NCBI GenBank assembly: GCA_050261675.1
Contig: JBLNDO010000043.1
Location: 31,481-95,480 of the forward strand
Origin: DASUBN01 sp050261675
Lineage (GTDB): Bacteria; Pseudomonadota; Gammaproteobacteria; Natronospirales; REEB76
Length of the DNA: 64,000 nt
Direction of reading: 5' to 3'
Shown here: positions 8,883 to 16,066 of the stretch, piece by piece
How the letters are laid out: the number at the start of each line of letters is the position of its first letter
Numbering within the stretch: position 1 is the first letter of the stretch
Notes under the pieces: generated by a model
What the model was told of the DNA's origin: nothing
Seen by the model: only the letters and a program-made list of their open reading frames with translations
The model's database searches: none
Position numbers and translations under genes: made by a program

Positions 8883-8938
8883 AGACCGGTGACTTTGCGC
8901 CCCCGCCTTTCGACGGGTTTGCCGTTTTCGTGTGTCGC
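8840..8938 (-). ncRNA. Cyclic di-GMP-I (GEMM-I) riboswitch aptamer
   Basis: Read on the minus strand, the leader contains the conserved elements of the c-di-GMP-I aptamer in order and spacing. They are ACGGCAAACC, a hairpin capped by a GAAA tetraloop, GGGGCGCAAAG, CCGGTCTAAG (tetraloop receptor side), a short P3 hairpin, and ATGGCGGGATTACCGA, closed by a CACA/TGTG P1. The match to the well-studied Vibrio Vc2 aptamer is position by position, including the conserved G, A and C ligand-contact segments. The transcript from the promoter at 8944-8971 would begin just before it. The methyltransferase gene lies downstream. Confidence 0.93.
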
Positions 8939-8943
8939 AAAGG

Positions 8944-8971
8944 ATTCTAGCACCTAGGGACGGGAACACAA
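8944..8971 (-). promoter_or_regulatory. Sigma70-type promoter of the riboswitch transcript
   Basis: On the minus strand, -35 TTGTGT (8966-8971), a 16-bp spacer and -10 TAGAAT (8944-8949). The -10 is of the extended type (TGC before it). The predicted start near 8937 coincides with the 5' edge of the riboswitch aptamer, which supports both calls. Confidence 0.7.
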
Positions 8972-8972
8972 C

Positions 8973-8988
8973 CGTGAACATATTCACG
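8973..8988. promoter_or_regulatory. CRP/Clp-like palindrome upstream of the riboswitch promoter
   Basis: CGTGAA-CATA-TTCACG contains the GTGA-N6-TCAC core of CRP-family sites. Its centre (8980.5) is about 42-44 bp upstream of the predicted start, the class II activator position, next to the -35. It also overlaps the stop codon of the upstream SDR gene. The protein that binds is inferred only from the motif. Confidence 0.5.
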
Positions 8989-9790
8989 TTTTTGACGAGA
9001 TATCCCTCAGAAACTCGACCAATCCGAGCCGACGGCCCACGGCCAGCGCGCCCTCGGGCCATAGGGCCTTCAGGGCCATGAGCAGCCGCACCGGTTTCGG
9101 GTTCACCACCACTTCGATATGTCGTGTATTTAACACACGTAGCAAGGCCCGGGCCACGTCTCCCGGGTGGGAGGCGCCGATGCTCTTCGGCGGTGCCACC
9201 TGTTTGCGCGAGAACATGCCGGTCTCGTCCACGAAGCCGGGGCAGATCACCGATACCGCCACGCCCAAGTTCCGCAGTTCGGCGGCGAGGGAGATGCTCC
9301 ATTCGGCGAGACCGCTCTTGCTGGCGGAATACGCGGCGCCATAGGGCATGCCGGTGCGCCCCGCGAGGGAGGCGATGTTCACCACGTGGCCGCTTTTCCG
9401 CTCCAGCATCCCCGGGAGCACTTCGCGGGTGAGTAGCATGGGCGCGAGCAGGTTGGTGGCGATGATGCGTTCCATGGTCGCCGGGTCCTTCTCGGCGAAG
9501 AACCCGAGTTCCTCCACACCGGCGTTGTTCACGAGCACGTCGATGCGGTGGAATTCCGTAAGTGCCCGCGCCGCAAGCGCGCGACGGTCGTTGGCGGCGG
9601 TCACGTCGCAGTGCTGCGCGAAGCGCTTGCCCTCACCCGGCAACGAGCGTATTACCTCGTCGAGCTTGTCCTGGTTGCGCGCCGCGAGCAGCAGGTCCGC
9701 GCCCTCGGCGGCGAGGGTGCGCGCCATGACCGCGCCCAGCCCCTGGGAGGCGCCGGTAACTACGATGGCCTTGCCGCTTAAGCTGCCCAT
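8984..9790 (-). CDS. SDR family NAD(P)-dependent oxidoreductase
   Basis: A 268 aa short-chain dehydrogenase. It has the TGASQGLG cofactor loop, VLVNNAGVEE, a catalytic Ser (NIASLAGRTG) and YSASK with the catalytic Tyr and Lys, then CPGFVDETGMF. The C-terminal tail (VVVNPKPVRLLMALKALWPEGALAVGRR) is the extension seen in membrane-associated lipid-type SDRs. It lies just upstream of the riboswitch transcript on the same strand, and its stop codon is inside the CRP-like palindrome. The ribosome site is weak. Substrate unknown. Confidence 0.85.
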   Translation of the reverse strand: MGSLSGKAIVVTGASQGLGAVMARTLAAEGADLLLAARNQDKLDEVIRSLPGEGKRFAQHCDVTAANDRRALAARALTEFHRIDVLVNNAGVEELGFFAEKDPATMERIIATNLLAPMLLTREVLPGMLERKSGHVVNIASLAGRTGMPYGAAYSASKSGLAEWSISLAAELRNLGVAVSVICPGFVDETGMFSRKQVAPPKSIGASHPGDVARALLRVLNTRHIEVVVNPKPVRLLMALKALWPEGALAVGRRLGLVEFLRDISSKT

Positions 9791-9806
9791 GGAAACATCG
9801 TAAAAG

Positions 9807-9829
9807 AAAAACCCCGCTCCGCGGGGTTT
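9807..9829 (-). terminator. Rho-independent terminator after the cytochrome c pair
   Basis: A 9-bp stem (AAACCCCGC / GCGGGGTTT) with a three-base loop. On the minus strand it is followed by TTTTTCTTTT, so it terminates the two-gene cytochrome operon just before the SDR gene starts. Confidence 0.85.
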
Positions 9830-9852
9830 AACTCTCTTGTTTGGTTACCGGT

Positions 9853-10194
9853 TTAATCACCGGCCTTGGGGATCGTGCCCAGGGGGCCCGGCAGCCCGGA
9901 CAGGTATTCGGCGATGTCCTTGATGTCCTGATCCGAGAGGTTCGCGGCCATGCCCTTCATGATGGGATTGCCGCGACCGCCATTCTTGTACTCATGCAGC
10001 GCCTGGATCAGGTAATCCTTGTATTGGCCCGCGAGGGCCGGGAACTGACCCGAGGTGCCGAGCGCGTCCTTGCCGTGGCAGGAGGTGCAGGGACCGCCCT
10101 GGAAGAGCTTCTCGCCGTTGGCGGCGTCGCCGTCGGCGAAGACCGCGGGGGCGGCGATCAAGAGAGCGGCGGCGAGGATGACTTTCTTGTTCAT
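9853..10194 (-). CDS. Small class I cytochrome c (periplasmic)
   Basis: A 113 aa protein with a clear signal peptide (KKVILAAALLIAAPAVFA), a single haem-binding CTSCH, and a Met ligand in the PIMKGMAANLSDQDIKDIAEYL region. This is the arrangement of cytochrome c4/c5/c553-type electron carriers. The start is the ATG at 10194 behind GAGGAG, not the GTG-type start further upstream. It follows a second cytochrome c gene by 11 bp. Inference: a periplasmic electron carrier to a terminal oxidase. The exact partner cannot be told. Confidence 0.88.
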   Translation of the reverse strand: MNKKVILAAALLIAAPAVFADGDAANGEKLFQGGPCTSCHGKDALGTSGQFPALAGQYKDYLIQALHEYKNGGRGNPIMKGMAANLSDQDIKDIAEYLSGLPGPLGTIPKAGD

Positions 10195-10205
10195 GTTTCT
10201 ACTCC

Positions 10206-10544
10206 TCACTTTCCGCCCGGGGCCTTGCCCAGGCTCTCGAAATAGGCGGCGATATCCTGCATCTGCTCGTCCGACAGGGAGGCGGCCTGGGCGTGCATGG
10301 TCTTGTGGCTGCGGTCGCCGGACTTGTATTCCTTGAGCGCCGCCACGATGTAGTCGGCATGCTGGCCCGCGAGCTTCGGCACCCGGTAGGTCGGGTATTC
10401 GGTGGTGTAGTTCGGGATGCCATGGCAGCCGATGCAGGCATAGGCATCGACCTTGCCCTTGGCGGGGTCGCCGCCGGCATGGGCAGAAAGGCTCACGCCA
10501 AGGGCGGCGGAGCCGAGGATCAGGGCGAAGGCGCGGAGGCGCAT
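10206..10544 (-). CDS. Small class I cytochrome c (periplasmic)
   Basis: A 112 aa protein with a signal peptide (FALILGSAALGVSLSAHA), one CIGCH haem site, and a TMHAQAASLSDEQMQDIAAYF segment carrying the probable Met axial ligand. It resembles its downstream neighbour (common LAGQ, Y and EYKSGDRS/EYKNGGRG blocks), so the two look like products of tandem duplication or two halves of a c4-like carrier. First gene of the operon; GGGAG ribosome site before the ATG at 10544. Confidence 0.88.
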   Translation of the reverse strand: MRLRAFALILGSAALGVSLSAHAGGDPAKGKVDAYACIGCHGIPNYTTEYPTYRVPKLAGQHADYIVAALKEYKSGDRSHKTMHAQAASLSDEQMQDIAAYFESLGKAPGGK

Positions 10545-10709
10545 CGGGAATCTCCCATTACTTGGAGGCGGGCGGGAATCTCAAGGGCGCCTAGGGTACC
10601 AAAACCGGGGGCCTTGCTGTAGCCGCCGCCCCGGTAATAGGGCCCGGCTCCGCCGGGTCCTAGGGGCCTGAAGCCGGGATTTTTGGCAATATTCGCCAGG
10701 AGGTGACCG

Positions 10710-11108
10710 ATGGAGAAGATCAGGAAAACCGACGCCGAGTGGCAGCGCGAACTCACGCCCGAGCAGTACGCGGTGATGCGCAAGAAGGGGACCGAGCGCG
10801 CCTTCACCGGCAAGTACGTGGACAACAACGAGGCCGGTGTGTACCGCTGTGCCAGTTGCGGCAACCCCGTGTTCTCCTCGAATACCAAGTACGATTCCGG
10901 TTCCGGCTGGCCGAGCTTCACCGCACCCGCCGCGCGGGAGAACGTGGAGATGCACCACGACAGCAGCCACTTCATGGAGCGCACCGAAGTGGTCTGCGCC
11001 AAGTGCGAAGCGCATCTCGGCCACGTGTTCCCGGACGGCCCCGGCCCCACCGGGCTGCGCTACTGCATCAACTCTTGTTCCCTCGATTTCAAGAAGGGCG
11101 AGAAATGA
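10710..11108 (+). CDS. msrB: Peptide-methionine (R)-S-oxide reductase
   Basis: A 132 aa MsrB, which reduces methionine-R-sulfoxide in proteins using thioredoxin. Two zinc-binding CxxC pairs are present (CASCG, CAKC), together with GSGWPSF and the catalytic RYCINS motif (Cys119). There is no signal peptide, so it is cytoplasmic. The ATG follows a near-perfect AGGAGGTGA site. Its stop overlaps the alaX start (ATGA), so the two are co-translated. Confidence 0.95.
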   Translation: MEKIRKTDAEWQRELTPEQYAVMRKKGTERAFTGKYVDNNEAGVYRCASCGNPVFSSNTKYDSGSGWPSFTAPAARENVEMHHDSSHFMERTEVVCAKCEAHLGHVFPDGPGPTGLRYCINSCSLDFKKGEK

Positions 11109-11824
11109 CCGAACTCTTGTTCCGCGACGATGCCTATGCCACCGAGTTCGAGGCGGTGGTCACGGGCGGCGTTCCGGGCCGCCCGGTACTGGACCGGACC
11201 TTGTTCTACCCGGAAGGCGGCGGCCAACCGGGGGACACGGGCGTGCTCGTCCTGGACGATGGCCGCGAGCTCAAGGTGACCGACACCAAGAAGGGCGTGG
11301 AGCCTGGCGAGGTGGCCCACCTACTCGCGGACCCCGCCCTGCTGCTGGCGCCCGGGACCCAGCTCAAGGGCCGCATTGATTGGGAGCGGCGTCACCGGCT
11401 CATGCGCATGCACACCTGCCTGCACCTGCTTTCCGCCGTGATCATCGCGCCCGTGACGGGCGGGGCGGTGGGGGACGGCTACGGCCGCCTGGATTTCGAT
11501 CTGCCGGAGAGCCCCGAGCGGGAAGAGGTGCAGGAGAAGCTCAACGCGCTCATCCGCCGCGACGCGGCCGTGTCCTTCCGCTGGATCACCGACGCGGAGC
11601 TGGACGCGCAGCCTGAATTGGTGAAGACCCTGTCGGTGCAGCCGCCCCGGGGCGCCGGGCGCATCCGGCTCGTGAACGTGGAGGATATCGACCTGCAACC
11701 CTGCGGCGGCACCCACGTGAAACGCATCGGCGAGATCGGCGAAGTGCTGATCGCTAAGATCGAGAAGAAGGGCAAGCAGAACCGGCGCGTGAGGTTGGAG
11801 TTTCCAGTAGCTACAATTCCTTAA
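11105..11824 (+). CDS. Alanyl-tRNA editing protein AlaX-M
   Basis: A 239 aa stand-alone editing domain homologous to the AlaRS editing region, which hydrolyses mischarged Ser- or Gly-tRNAAla. It begins with the short beta-barrel (DRTLFYPEGGGQPGDTG) typical of the AlaX-M type. Zinc ligands are in the HTCLHLL motif and the C-terminal CGGTHV. Starts in the ATGA overlap with msrB. Pairing with an oxidative-damage repair enzyme fits known oxidant sensitivity of AlaRS/ThrRS-type editing, but that link is inference. Confidence 0.9.
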   Translation: MTELLFRDDAYATEFEAVVTGGVPGRPVLDRTLFYPEGGGQPGDTGVLVLDDGRELKVTDTKKGVEPGEVAHLLADPALLLAPGTQLKGRIDWERRHRLMRMHTCLHLLSAVIIAPVTGGAVGDGYGRLDFDLPESPEREEVQEKLNALIRRDAAVSFRWITDAELDAQPELVKTLSVQPPRGAGRIRLVNVEDIDLQPCGGTHVKRIGEIGEVLIAKIEKKGKQNRRVRLEFPVATIP

Positions 11825-11851
11825 ATCGTTCGCCGGGGAGGGATCAAGACC

Positions 11852-12193
11852 ATGAGTTCAAACAACGGGCGCACCATCACCATCGTTGCCTACGTGCTGC
11901 ACCTCCTGGGTGCCATGTTCGGCCTGCCCAGCATCATTGGGCTCATCATCAACTATGTGGTCCAGGGAGATCACGGCGAGATGATCGACAGCCACCAGAG
12001 CTGGATGATCAAGAGTTTCTGGTACGCGCTCCTGGGCTGCTGCATCTGCGTGGTGCTGGTCTTCACGGTGATCGGCATCCCGCTCGCCTGGCTGGGCGCC
12101 ATCGCCATCTGGGTGTGGTACGTGTACCGCCACATACGCGGCCTCATCGACCTCGCCGAAAGCAAATCCATGTCGGCTACGGCCTGGGTGTGA
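11852..12193 (+). CDS. Small membrane protein, DUF4870-like
   Basis: A 113 aa protein with three to four hydrophobic segments: YVLHLLGAMFGLPSIIGLII, then FWYALLGCCICVVLVFTVIG, then AWLGAIAIWVWYVY. The HQSWMIKSFWYALL stretch between the first two recalls DUF4870 family proteins. No enzymatic motif is visible, and the function is unknown. It is preceded by GGGGAGGGAT and followed by a strong bidirectional terminator. Confidence 0.65.
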   Translation: MSSNNGRTITIVAYVLHLLGAMFGLPSIIGLIINYVVQGDHGEMIDSHQSWMIKSFWYALLGCCICVVLVFTVIGIPLAWLGAIAIWVWYVYRHIRGLIDLAESKSMSATAWV

Positions 12194-12227
12194 AATAAAA
12201 ACCGGGTTCGAGGCCCGGTTTTTATTT
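12193..12227. terminator. Bidirectional rho-independent terminator
   Basis: A 14-bp perfect stem (AAATAAAAACCGGG and its complement) with a 7-base loop, A-rich on the left and T-rich on the right. It sits between the convergent DUF4870-like gene and rocD, so it can serve both. Confidence 0.9.
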
Positions 12228-12243
12228 CGGAAGCGGTGGCGGC

Positions 12244-13461
12244 TCAGGACGCGGCTTTCATCCTGTCCATCTCTGCGAGCACCAGGGCGATGCGCTCCAC
12301 CGCCCAATCGATCTCGGCACGGGTGATGACGAGCGGCGGCGCGAGCCGCACCACCGTCTCGTGGGTCTCCTTGCTCAGGATCCCCTGCGTCATGAGCCGC
12401 TCACAGACTTCCCGGGCGCGCGCCTGCTTGGGGTCGATCTCCACGCCCACGAACAGCCCCTTGCCCCGCAGGCTCTTGATGAGCGGGCTCTTCAAGGCCT
12501 CGAGCTTCTGAAGGAGATAGGCCCCGAGTTCCGCGGAGCGTTCCGTCAGTTTTTCGTCCACGAGGGTATTGAGCGCTTCCAGGCCCACCGCCGCCGCCAA
12601 CGGGTTGCCGCCGAAGGTGCTGCCGTGGTCGCCGGGATGGAACACGTCCATCACCTCCCTGCGGGCGAGGAATGCGGATACGGGCAGTAGCCCGCCGCCC
12701 AGCGCCTTGCCGAGGATCAGGCCGTCGGGTTTCACGCCCTCGTGCTCGCAGGCCAAGAGCTTGCCGGTGCGGCCGAGGCCCGTCTGGATCTCGTCCGCGA
12801 TCAGGAGCACGTTGTGCTTCCGGCAAATCTCGGCGCATTTCCTGAGATAGCCCGCGGGCGGCACCACGATGCCGGCCTCGCCCTGGATGGGCTCCACCAG
12901 GAAGGCGGCGGTGTTCGGACCGATGGCCTTTTCGAGCGCCGCCGCATCGCCGTAGGGAACGAGTTTCACGCCGCCCGTGAAAGGCCCGAAGCCGTCCTTG
13001 TACTGCGGTTCGCTGGACATGCCCACGATGGCGATCGTGCGGCCGTGGAAGTTGCCGGTGCAGACGATGATCTCCGCCTGATCGGCGGGGACTTTCTTGA
13101 CCTTGTAGGCCCACTTGCGCGCCGCTTTGAGCGCGGTCTCCACGGCTTCCGCACCGGTGTTCATGGGCAGGGCCCGGTCCATGCCCGTGAGCTCGCAGGC
13201 GCGCCGCAGGAAGGCGCCGAGTTTCTCGCTGTGGAAGGCGCGGGAGCAGACCGCGAGCTTTGCCGCCTGTTCTGTGAGGGTCTTGACGAGGCGCGGGTGG
13301 CAGTGGCCGTGGCTCACGGCGGAATAGGCGCTCATCATGTCGAGGTATTTGTGCCCGGCGTCGTCCCACACGTGCACGCCCTCGCCGCGGGTGAGCACCA
13401 CCGGCAGGGGATGGTAGTTGTGGGCGCAGTACTGGTTTTCCAGCTCGATGGTTTTGTTCAT
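12244..13461 (-). CDS. rocD: Ornithine--oxo-acid aminotransferase
   Basis: A 405 aa class III PLP aminotransferase. YSAVSHGHCHP and NTGAEAVETALKAARKW are typical of ornithine aminotransferase. LIADEIQTGLGRTG carries the PLP Asp, and LILGKALGGG the Schiff-base Lys. It converts ornithine to glutamate semialdehyde, linking arginine degradation to proline; proC lies 4 kb away. AcOAT (ArgD) is a close relative, but the YSAV motif and N-terminal NYHPLPVVL favour RocD. Convergent to the DUF4870-like gene. Confidence 0.88.
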   Translation of the reverse strand: MNKTIELENQYCAHNYHPLPVVLTRGEGVHVWDDAGHKYLDMMSAYSAVSHGHCHPRLVKTLTEQAAKLAVCSRAFHSEKLGAFLRRACELTGMDRALPMNTGAEAVETALKAARKWAYKVKKVPADQAEIIVCTGNFHGRTIAIVGMSSEPQYKDGFGPFTGGVKLVPYGDAAALEKAIGPNTAAFLVEPIQGEAGIVVPPAGYLRKCAEICRKHNVLLIADEIQTGLGRTGKLLACEHEGVKPDGLILGKALGGGLLPVSAFLARREVMDVFHPGDHGSTFGGNPLAAAVGLEALNTLVDEKLTERSAELGAYLLQKLEALKSPLIKSLRGKGLFVGVEIDPKQARAREVCERLMTQGILSKETHETVVRLAPPLVITRAEIDWAVERIALVLAEMDRMKAAS

Positions 13462-13561
13462 GGGGCGTCTCTATCGGAAAAGCGCGGGCAGAACGACTAT
13501 TATACCGGCCCATCCAATCCCCCTTAACCCCCAAAACCCCGGCGAAAATGAGTCCCGCGCC

Positions 13562-14185
13562 GTGACCAGCCCGCGCCACACCGAAGCCTGCACGTTCCAG
13601 GGTCCCGCCGGAATGATCGAAGGGCTGCTGGATTTCCCCGGCGCCGCGCCGACAGCGGTCGCCGTGGTCTGCCATCCGCACCCACTGCAAGGCGGGAGCA
13701 TGAACAACAAGGTGGCCTACATCCTGGCGCGCGCCTTCAACGACCTCGGCGCCGCGTCCCTGCGCTTCAATTTCCGCGGCGTGGGCAAGAGCGCCGGCGC
13801 GTTCGACTTGGGGCGAGGCGAGACGGCGGATGCGCTCGCAGCGATCGACTGGATGGCGGCGCGTCATCCGGGTCTGCCGCTCTGGCTCGGCGGCTTCTCC
13901 TTCGGCGCCTACGTCGCGTTGCGCGTCCAGAGCGAGCGGCCCGTCGAACGCCTTGTCACCGTGGCGCCGGCGGTGGAGCGCTTCGACACGAACATGGTCC
14001 GTGAGCCCGTCTGCCCCTGGCTCCTGGTGCAGGGCGACGCGGACGAGGTGGTTTCTCCGCAAGCGGTGCTGGACTGGGTGCGCGGGCTCAAGAAGCCGCC
14101 GCGCCTCGAGCTGCTAGCGGGGGCCGGACACTTCTTTCACGGAAGGTTAAATGAGCTGCGGGAGGCCGTGGTGCGCGGCTTCTAG
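13562..14185 (+). CDS. Alpha/beta hydrolase
   Basis: A 207 aa compact hydrolase. VVCHPHPLQGGSMNNKV is the oxyanion-hole segment seen in the YP_alpha/beta hydrolase group of small bacterial esterases. The nucleophile elbow is GGFSFG (Ser), followed by VQGDADEVV (Asp) and GAGHFFHG (His), a full triad. Start is uncertain: the GTG at 13562 begins just ahead of the conserved core, and an upstream reading lies in the rocD leader. Substrate unknown. Confidence 0.8.
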   Translation: MTSPRHTEACTFQGPAGMIEGLLDFPGAAPTAVAVVCHPHPLQGGSMNNKVAYILARAFNDLGAASLRFNFRGVGKSAGAFDLGRGETADALAAIDWMAARHPGLPLWLGGFSFGAYVALRVQSERPVERLVTVAPAVERFDTNMVREPVCPWLLVQGDADEVVSPQAVLDWVRGLKKPPRLELLAGAGHFFHGRLNELREAVVRGF

Positions 14186-14261
14186 GGGCTTCCCGGACGG
14201 GGAAAGGGCGTTTTGTTAGACTGGACGGCGTTAACCGCCACTTTTTCCCAGGAGTTTGCCC

Positions 14262-14969
14262 ATGCGTCGCGTCCTACTGGCCCTGGGGTTCCTGTCCCTG
14301 GCCACCAGCGCCTATGCCAACAACGACATCACCATCTCGGGTTTGAACCAGACCGATTTCAACGACCTCTCCACGGACTTGAGCGCGGTGACGAGCTACA
14401 AGCAGGTGCAGGGTTCGTCCTCCCTCGGCATCGCCGGATTCGATGTGGGCATCAACGTGGGTGACACCCAGGTGGACCACAAGACGGCCTGGGCCGCGGC
14501 CACCGGAGACAATGTCTCCAACGTGCCGTTCTGGAACCTCACTGTGAGCAAAGGGCTGCCGTTCGGCTTCGACATCGGCGGCGAGTACAGCGCCCTACCT
14601 GGCTCCAACGTGAAGCTCTACGGCGTGGAGGGGCGCTATGCCATCCTGGACGGCGGTATCGCCGAGCCGGCGGTGAGCCTGCGCCTCGCCTACAACCACA
14701 TCACGGGCGTGGACAACCTCTCCTATAACACCAAGTCCCTGGATGTATCCGTGTCCAAGGGCTTCGGCCCCATTACCCCGTACGCGGGCGTGGGGGAAGT
14801 TTGGTTGAGCAGCACCCCGGACAGCTCTACCGGGCTTTCGAGCTTCAGCCAGAGCAACACGGATTTCTTCCTGGGCCTCACCTTCGAACTCGGCGTGCAC
14901 ATGGCGGTGCAGTACGACCATCTCGCCGGTAACAGCACCTATACCGTGAAGTTCGGGTTTGGCTTCTGA
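14262..14969 (+). CDS. YfaZ-like outer membrane beta-barrel protein
   Basis: A 235 aa exported protein: signal peptide MRRVLLALGFLSLATSAYA, then alternating amphipathic beta-strands, and a C-terminal strand ending in aromatic Phe (VKFGFGF), the BAM recognition signature. Blocks such as VGINVGDTQVDH and LYGVEGRYAILDG resemble the YfaZ family. Start is the ATG at 14262 with AGGAG seven bases before. Function of the family is not known; a small porin or adhesion barrel is plausible. Followed by a hairpin. Confidence 0.7.
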   Translation: MRRVLLALGFLSLATSAYANNDITISGLNQTDFNDLSTDLSAVTSYKQVQGSSSLGIAGFDVGINVGDTQVDHKTAWAAATGDNVSNVPFWNLTVSKGLPFGFDIGGEYSALPGSNVKLYGVEGRYAILDGGIAEPAVSLRLAYNHITGVDNLSYNTKSLDVSVSKGFGPITPYAGVGEVWLSSTPDSSTGLSSFSQSNTDFFLGLTFELGVHMAVQYDHLAGNSTYTVKFGFGF

Positions 14970-14976
14970 TCGTATG

Positions 14977-15008
14977 GCCCGTCGCCGGCTCCAAGCCGGC
15001 GGACGGGC
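14977..15008 (+). terminator. GC-rich hairpin after the YfaZ-like gene
   Basis: A 13-bp stem with one bulged G and a TCCAA-type loop lies eight bases after the stop codon. No T-run follows (ATAGCTTCC), so intrinsic termination would be weak, or the hairpin protects the 3' end. Confidence 0.45.
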
Positions 15009-15044
15009 ATAGCTTCCATTTCTGGTCCCGGTGGTCTCCGCGAT

Positions 15045-15530
15045 ATGCAGATGTTCACTTCACTCGTCTCTTTCCTGGAACAGCGTTTCGCCCCGGTTCC
15101 CGGCGTACCGTCGGTCGCGCCGACCGATCTGCGCGTGGCCACGGCGGCCCTGCTCGTGGAGATGGCGCGCGCCGATTTCGACGAAGCCGAGGTCGAGTTG
15201 CAGAAGGTGGGCGAGCTTCTCGCCGAGCGTTACGGTCTGGAAGGCCAGGATGCGACGGCGTTGATCGCGGCGGCCCGGGCGGAATCGGATCACGCCGTCT
15301 CCCTGTTCCGTTTCACGCACCTCATCAACCAGCACTTGGAGATGCCGGACAAGCAGCAACTCATGGACATGCTCTGGGACGTGGCTTATGCGGATGGCCG
15401 CCTCGACAAGCATGAGGATGCGCTCATGCACAAGCTGTCGGACCTGCTGTACGTGCCGCTGCCGGACCTGATGCGTGCCAAGGAGGAGGCGAAGAAACGG
15501 CTGAAGGCGAGGAATAAAAGCAGAGAATGA
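15045..15530 (+). CDS. TerB family (tellurite resistance-like) protein
   Basis: A 161 aa all-helical protein. VATAALLVEMARADFDEAEVE and MLWDVAYADGRLDKHED are the two acidic, metal-binding helices characteristic of TerB-like domains. There is no signal peptide. TerB domains are found in stress and membrane-associated complexes; a role in tellurite resistance is not implied without the ter cluster, which is absent here. ATG at 15045 is used, with a second possible start at 15051. Confidence 0.85.
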   Translation: MQMFTSLVSFLEQRFAPVPGVPSVAPTDLRVATAALLVEMARADFDEAEVELQKVGELLAERYGLEGQDATALIAAARAESDHAVSLFRFTHLINQHLEMPDKQQLMDMLWDVAYADGRLDKHEDALMHKLSDLLYVPLPDLMRAKEEAKKRLKARNKSRE

Positions 15531-15579
15531 ACCCGCCGGCAGGGGATGCCGGACTTTGGAACCGAGAACCATTCAAGTG

Positions 15580-15610
15580 CCGGAGCCGCGCCTCCCGGGC
15601 GCGGCTCCGG
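15580..15610. terminator. GC-rich hairpin between convergent TerB and HU genes
   Basis: A perfect 13-bp stem, CCGGAGCCGCGCC and its complement, with a 5-base loop, about 50 bp after the TerB-family stop and 12 bp before the HU gene end. No long T-run flanks either side, so it acts either as a weak bidirectional terminator or as 3' end protection. Confidence 0.5.
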
Positions 15611-15621
15611 TCCGGAATGGC

Positions 15622-15996
15622 TTACTTCACCATGTCCTTGAGGCCCTTCAGGGCCTGCACCTTGACCACGTTCCGGGCGGGCTTCGCCTTGAAGATGGTC
15701 TTCTCACCCGTGAACGGGTTGATGCCCTCACGTTCCTTGGTGGCGGGCTTGCGCACCACCTTGATCTTCATGAGGCCCGGGACGACATAGATGCCGGGGC
15801 CTTTCTTGCCCAGGCTCTTGCCGATCAGGCCCGCCAGCTCTTCGAACATGCCGGCCACTTGCTTGCGGCTCAGGCCGCAGGAATGGGCGAGGTACGCATA
15901 GGTCTCGGACTTGGTGAACGGCTTGTCGGCGGACACCGCCGGGGCCTTGGTGGCCTTGGCGGCAACCTTGACGACAGCCTTTTTCATCGCAGCCAT
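15622..15996 (-). CDS. HU-family DNA-binding protein with Lys/Ala-rich N-terminal extension
   Basis: A 124 aa nucleoid protein. The HU/IHF fold starts around residue 26 (KPFTKSETYAYLAHSCGLS). The DNA-wrapping beta-arm is degenerate but recognisable (KKGPGIYVVPGLMKIKVVRKPA), and the signature GINPFTGEKTIFKAKPARNVVKVQALKGLKDMV follows. The first ~25 residues are rich in Lys and Ala and are not part of the classical HU fold. This start has AGGAGACC immediately upstream. Probably one of several HU-like paralogues in the genome. Confidence 0.88.
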   Translation of the reverse strand: MAAMKKAVVKVAAKATKAPAVSADKPFTKSETYAYLAHSCGLSRKQVAGMFEELAGLIGKSLGKKGPGIYVVPGLMKIKVVRKPATKEREGINPFTGEKTIFKAKPARNVVKVQALKGLKDMVK

Positions 15997-16037
15997 TTAG
16001 GTCTCCTGGTAGATGGCGAGTGCAGATGCACGCGCGA

Positions 16038-16066
16038 AATCTAGCACAGGCCGAAGCCGAATGTTA
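16038..16066 (-). promoter_or_regulatory. Probable promoter of the HU gene
   Basis: Extended -10 (TGC-TAGATT, 16038-16043, minus strand) with a weak -35 TAACAT (16061-16066) at 17 bp. It overlaps the end of yggU. The same TGC-TAG extended -10 pattern recurs at the riboswitch and rpmB promoters. Confidence 0.4.

Noticed and set aside
8697..9302. Minus-strand frame across the riboswitch leader
   Set aside because: It is antisense or out-of-frame to the SDR gene and runs through a structured RNA; no homology.
12401..14062. Minus-strand 553-codon frame over rocD
   Set aside because: Overlaps rocD in another frame on the same strand; the rocD frame has all PLP motifs.
15045..15530. Tellurite resistance operon
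   Set aside because: Only a TerB-like domain is present, with no terC, terD or related genes nearby.
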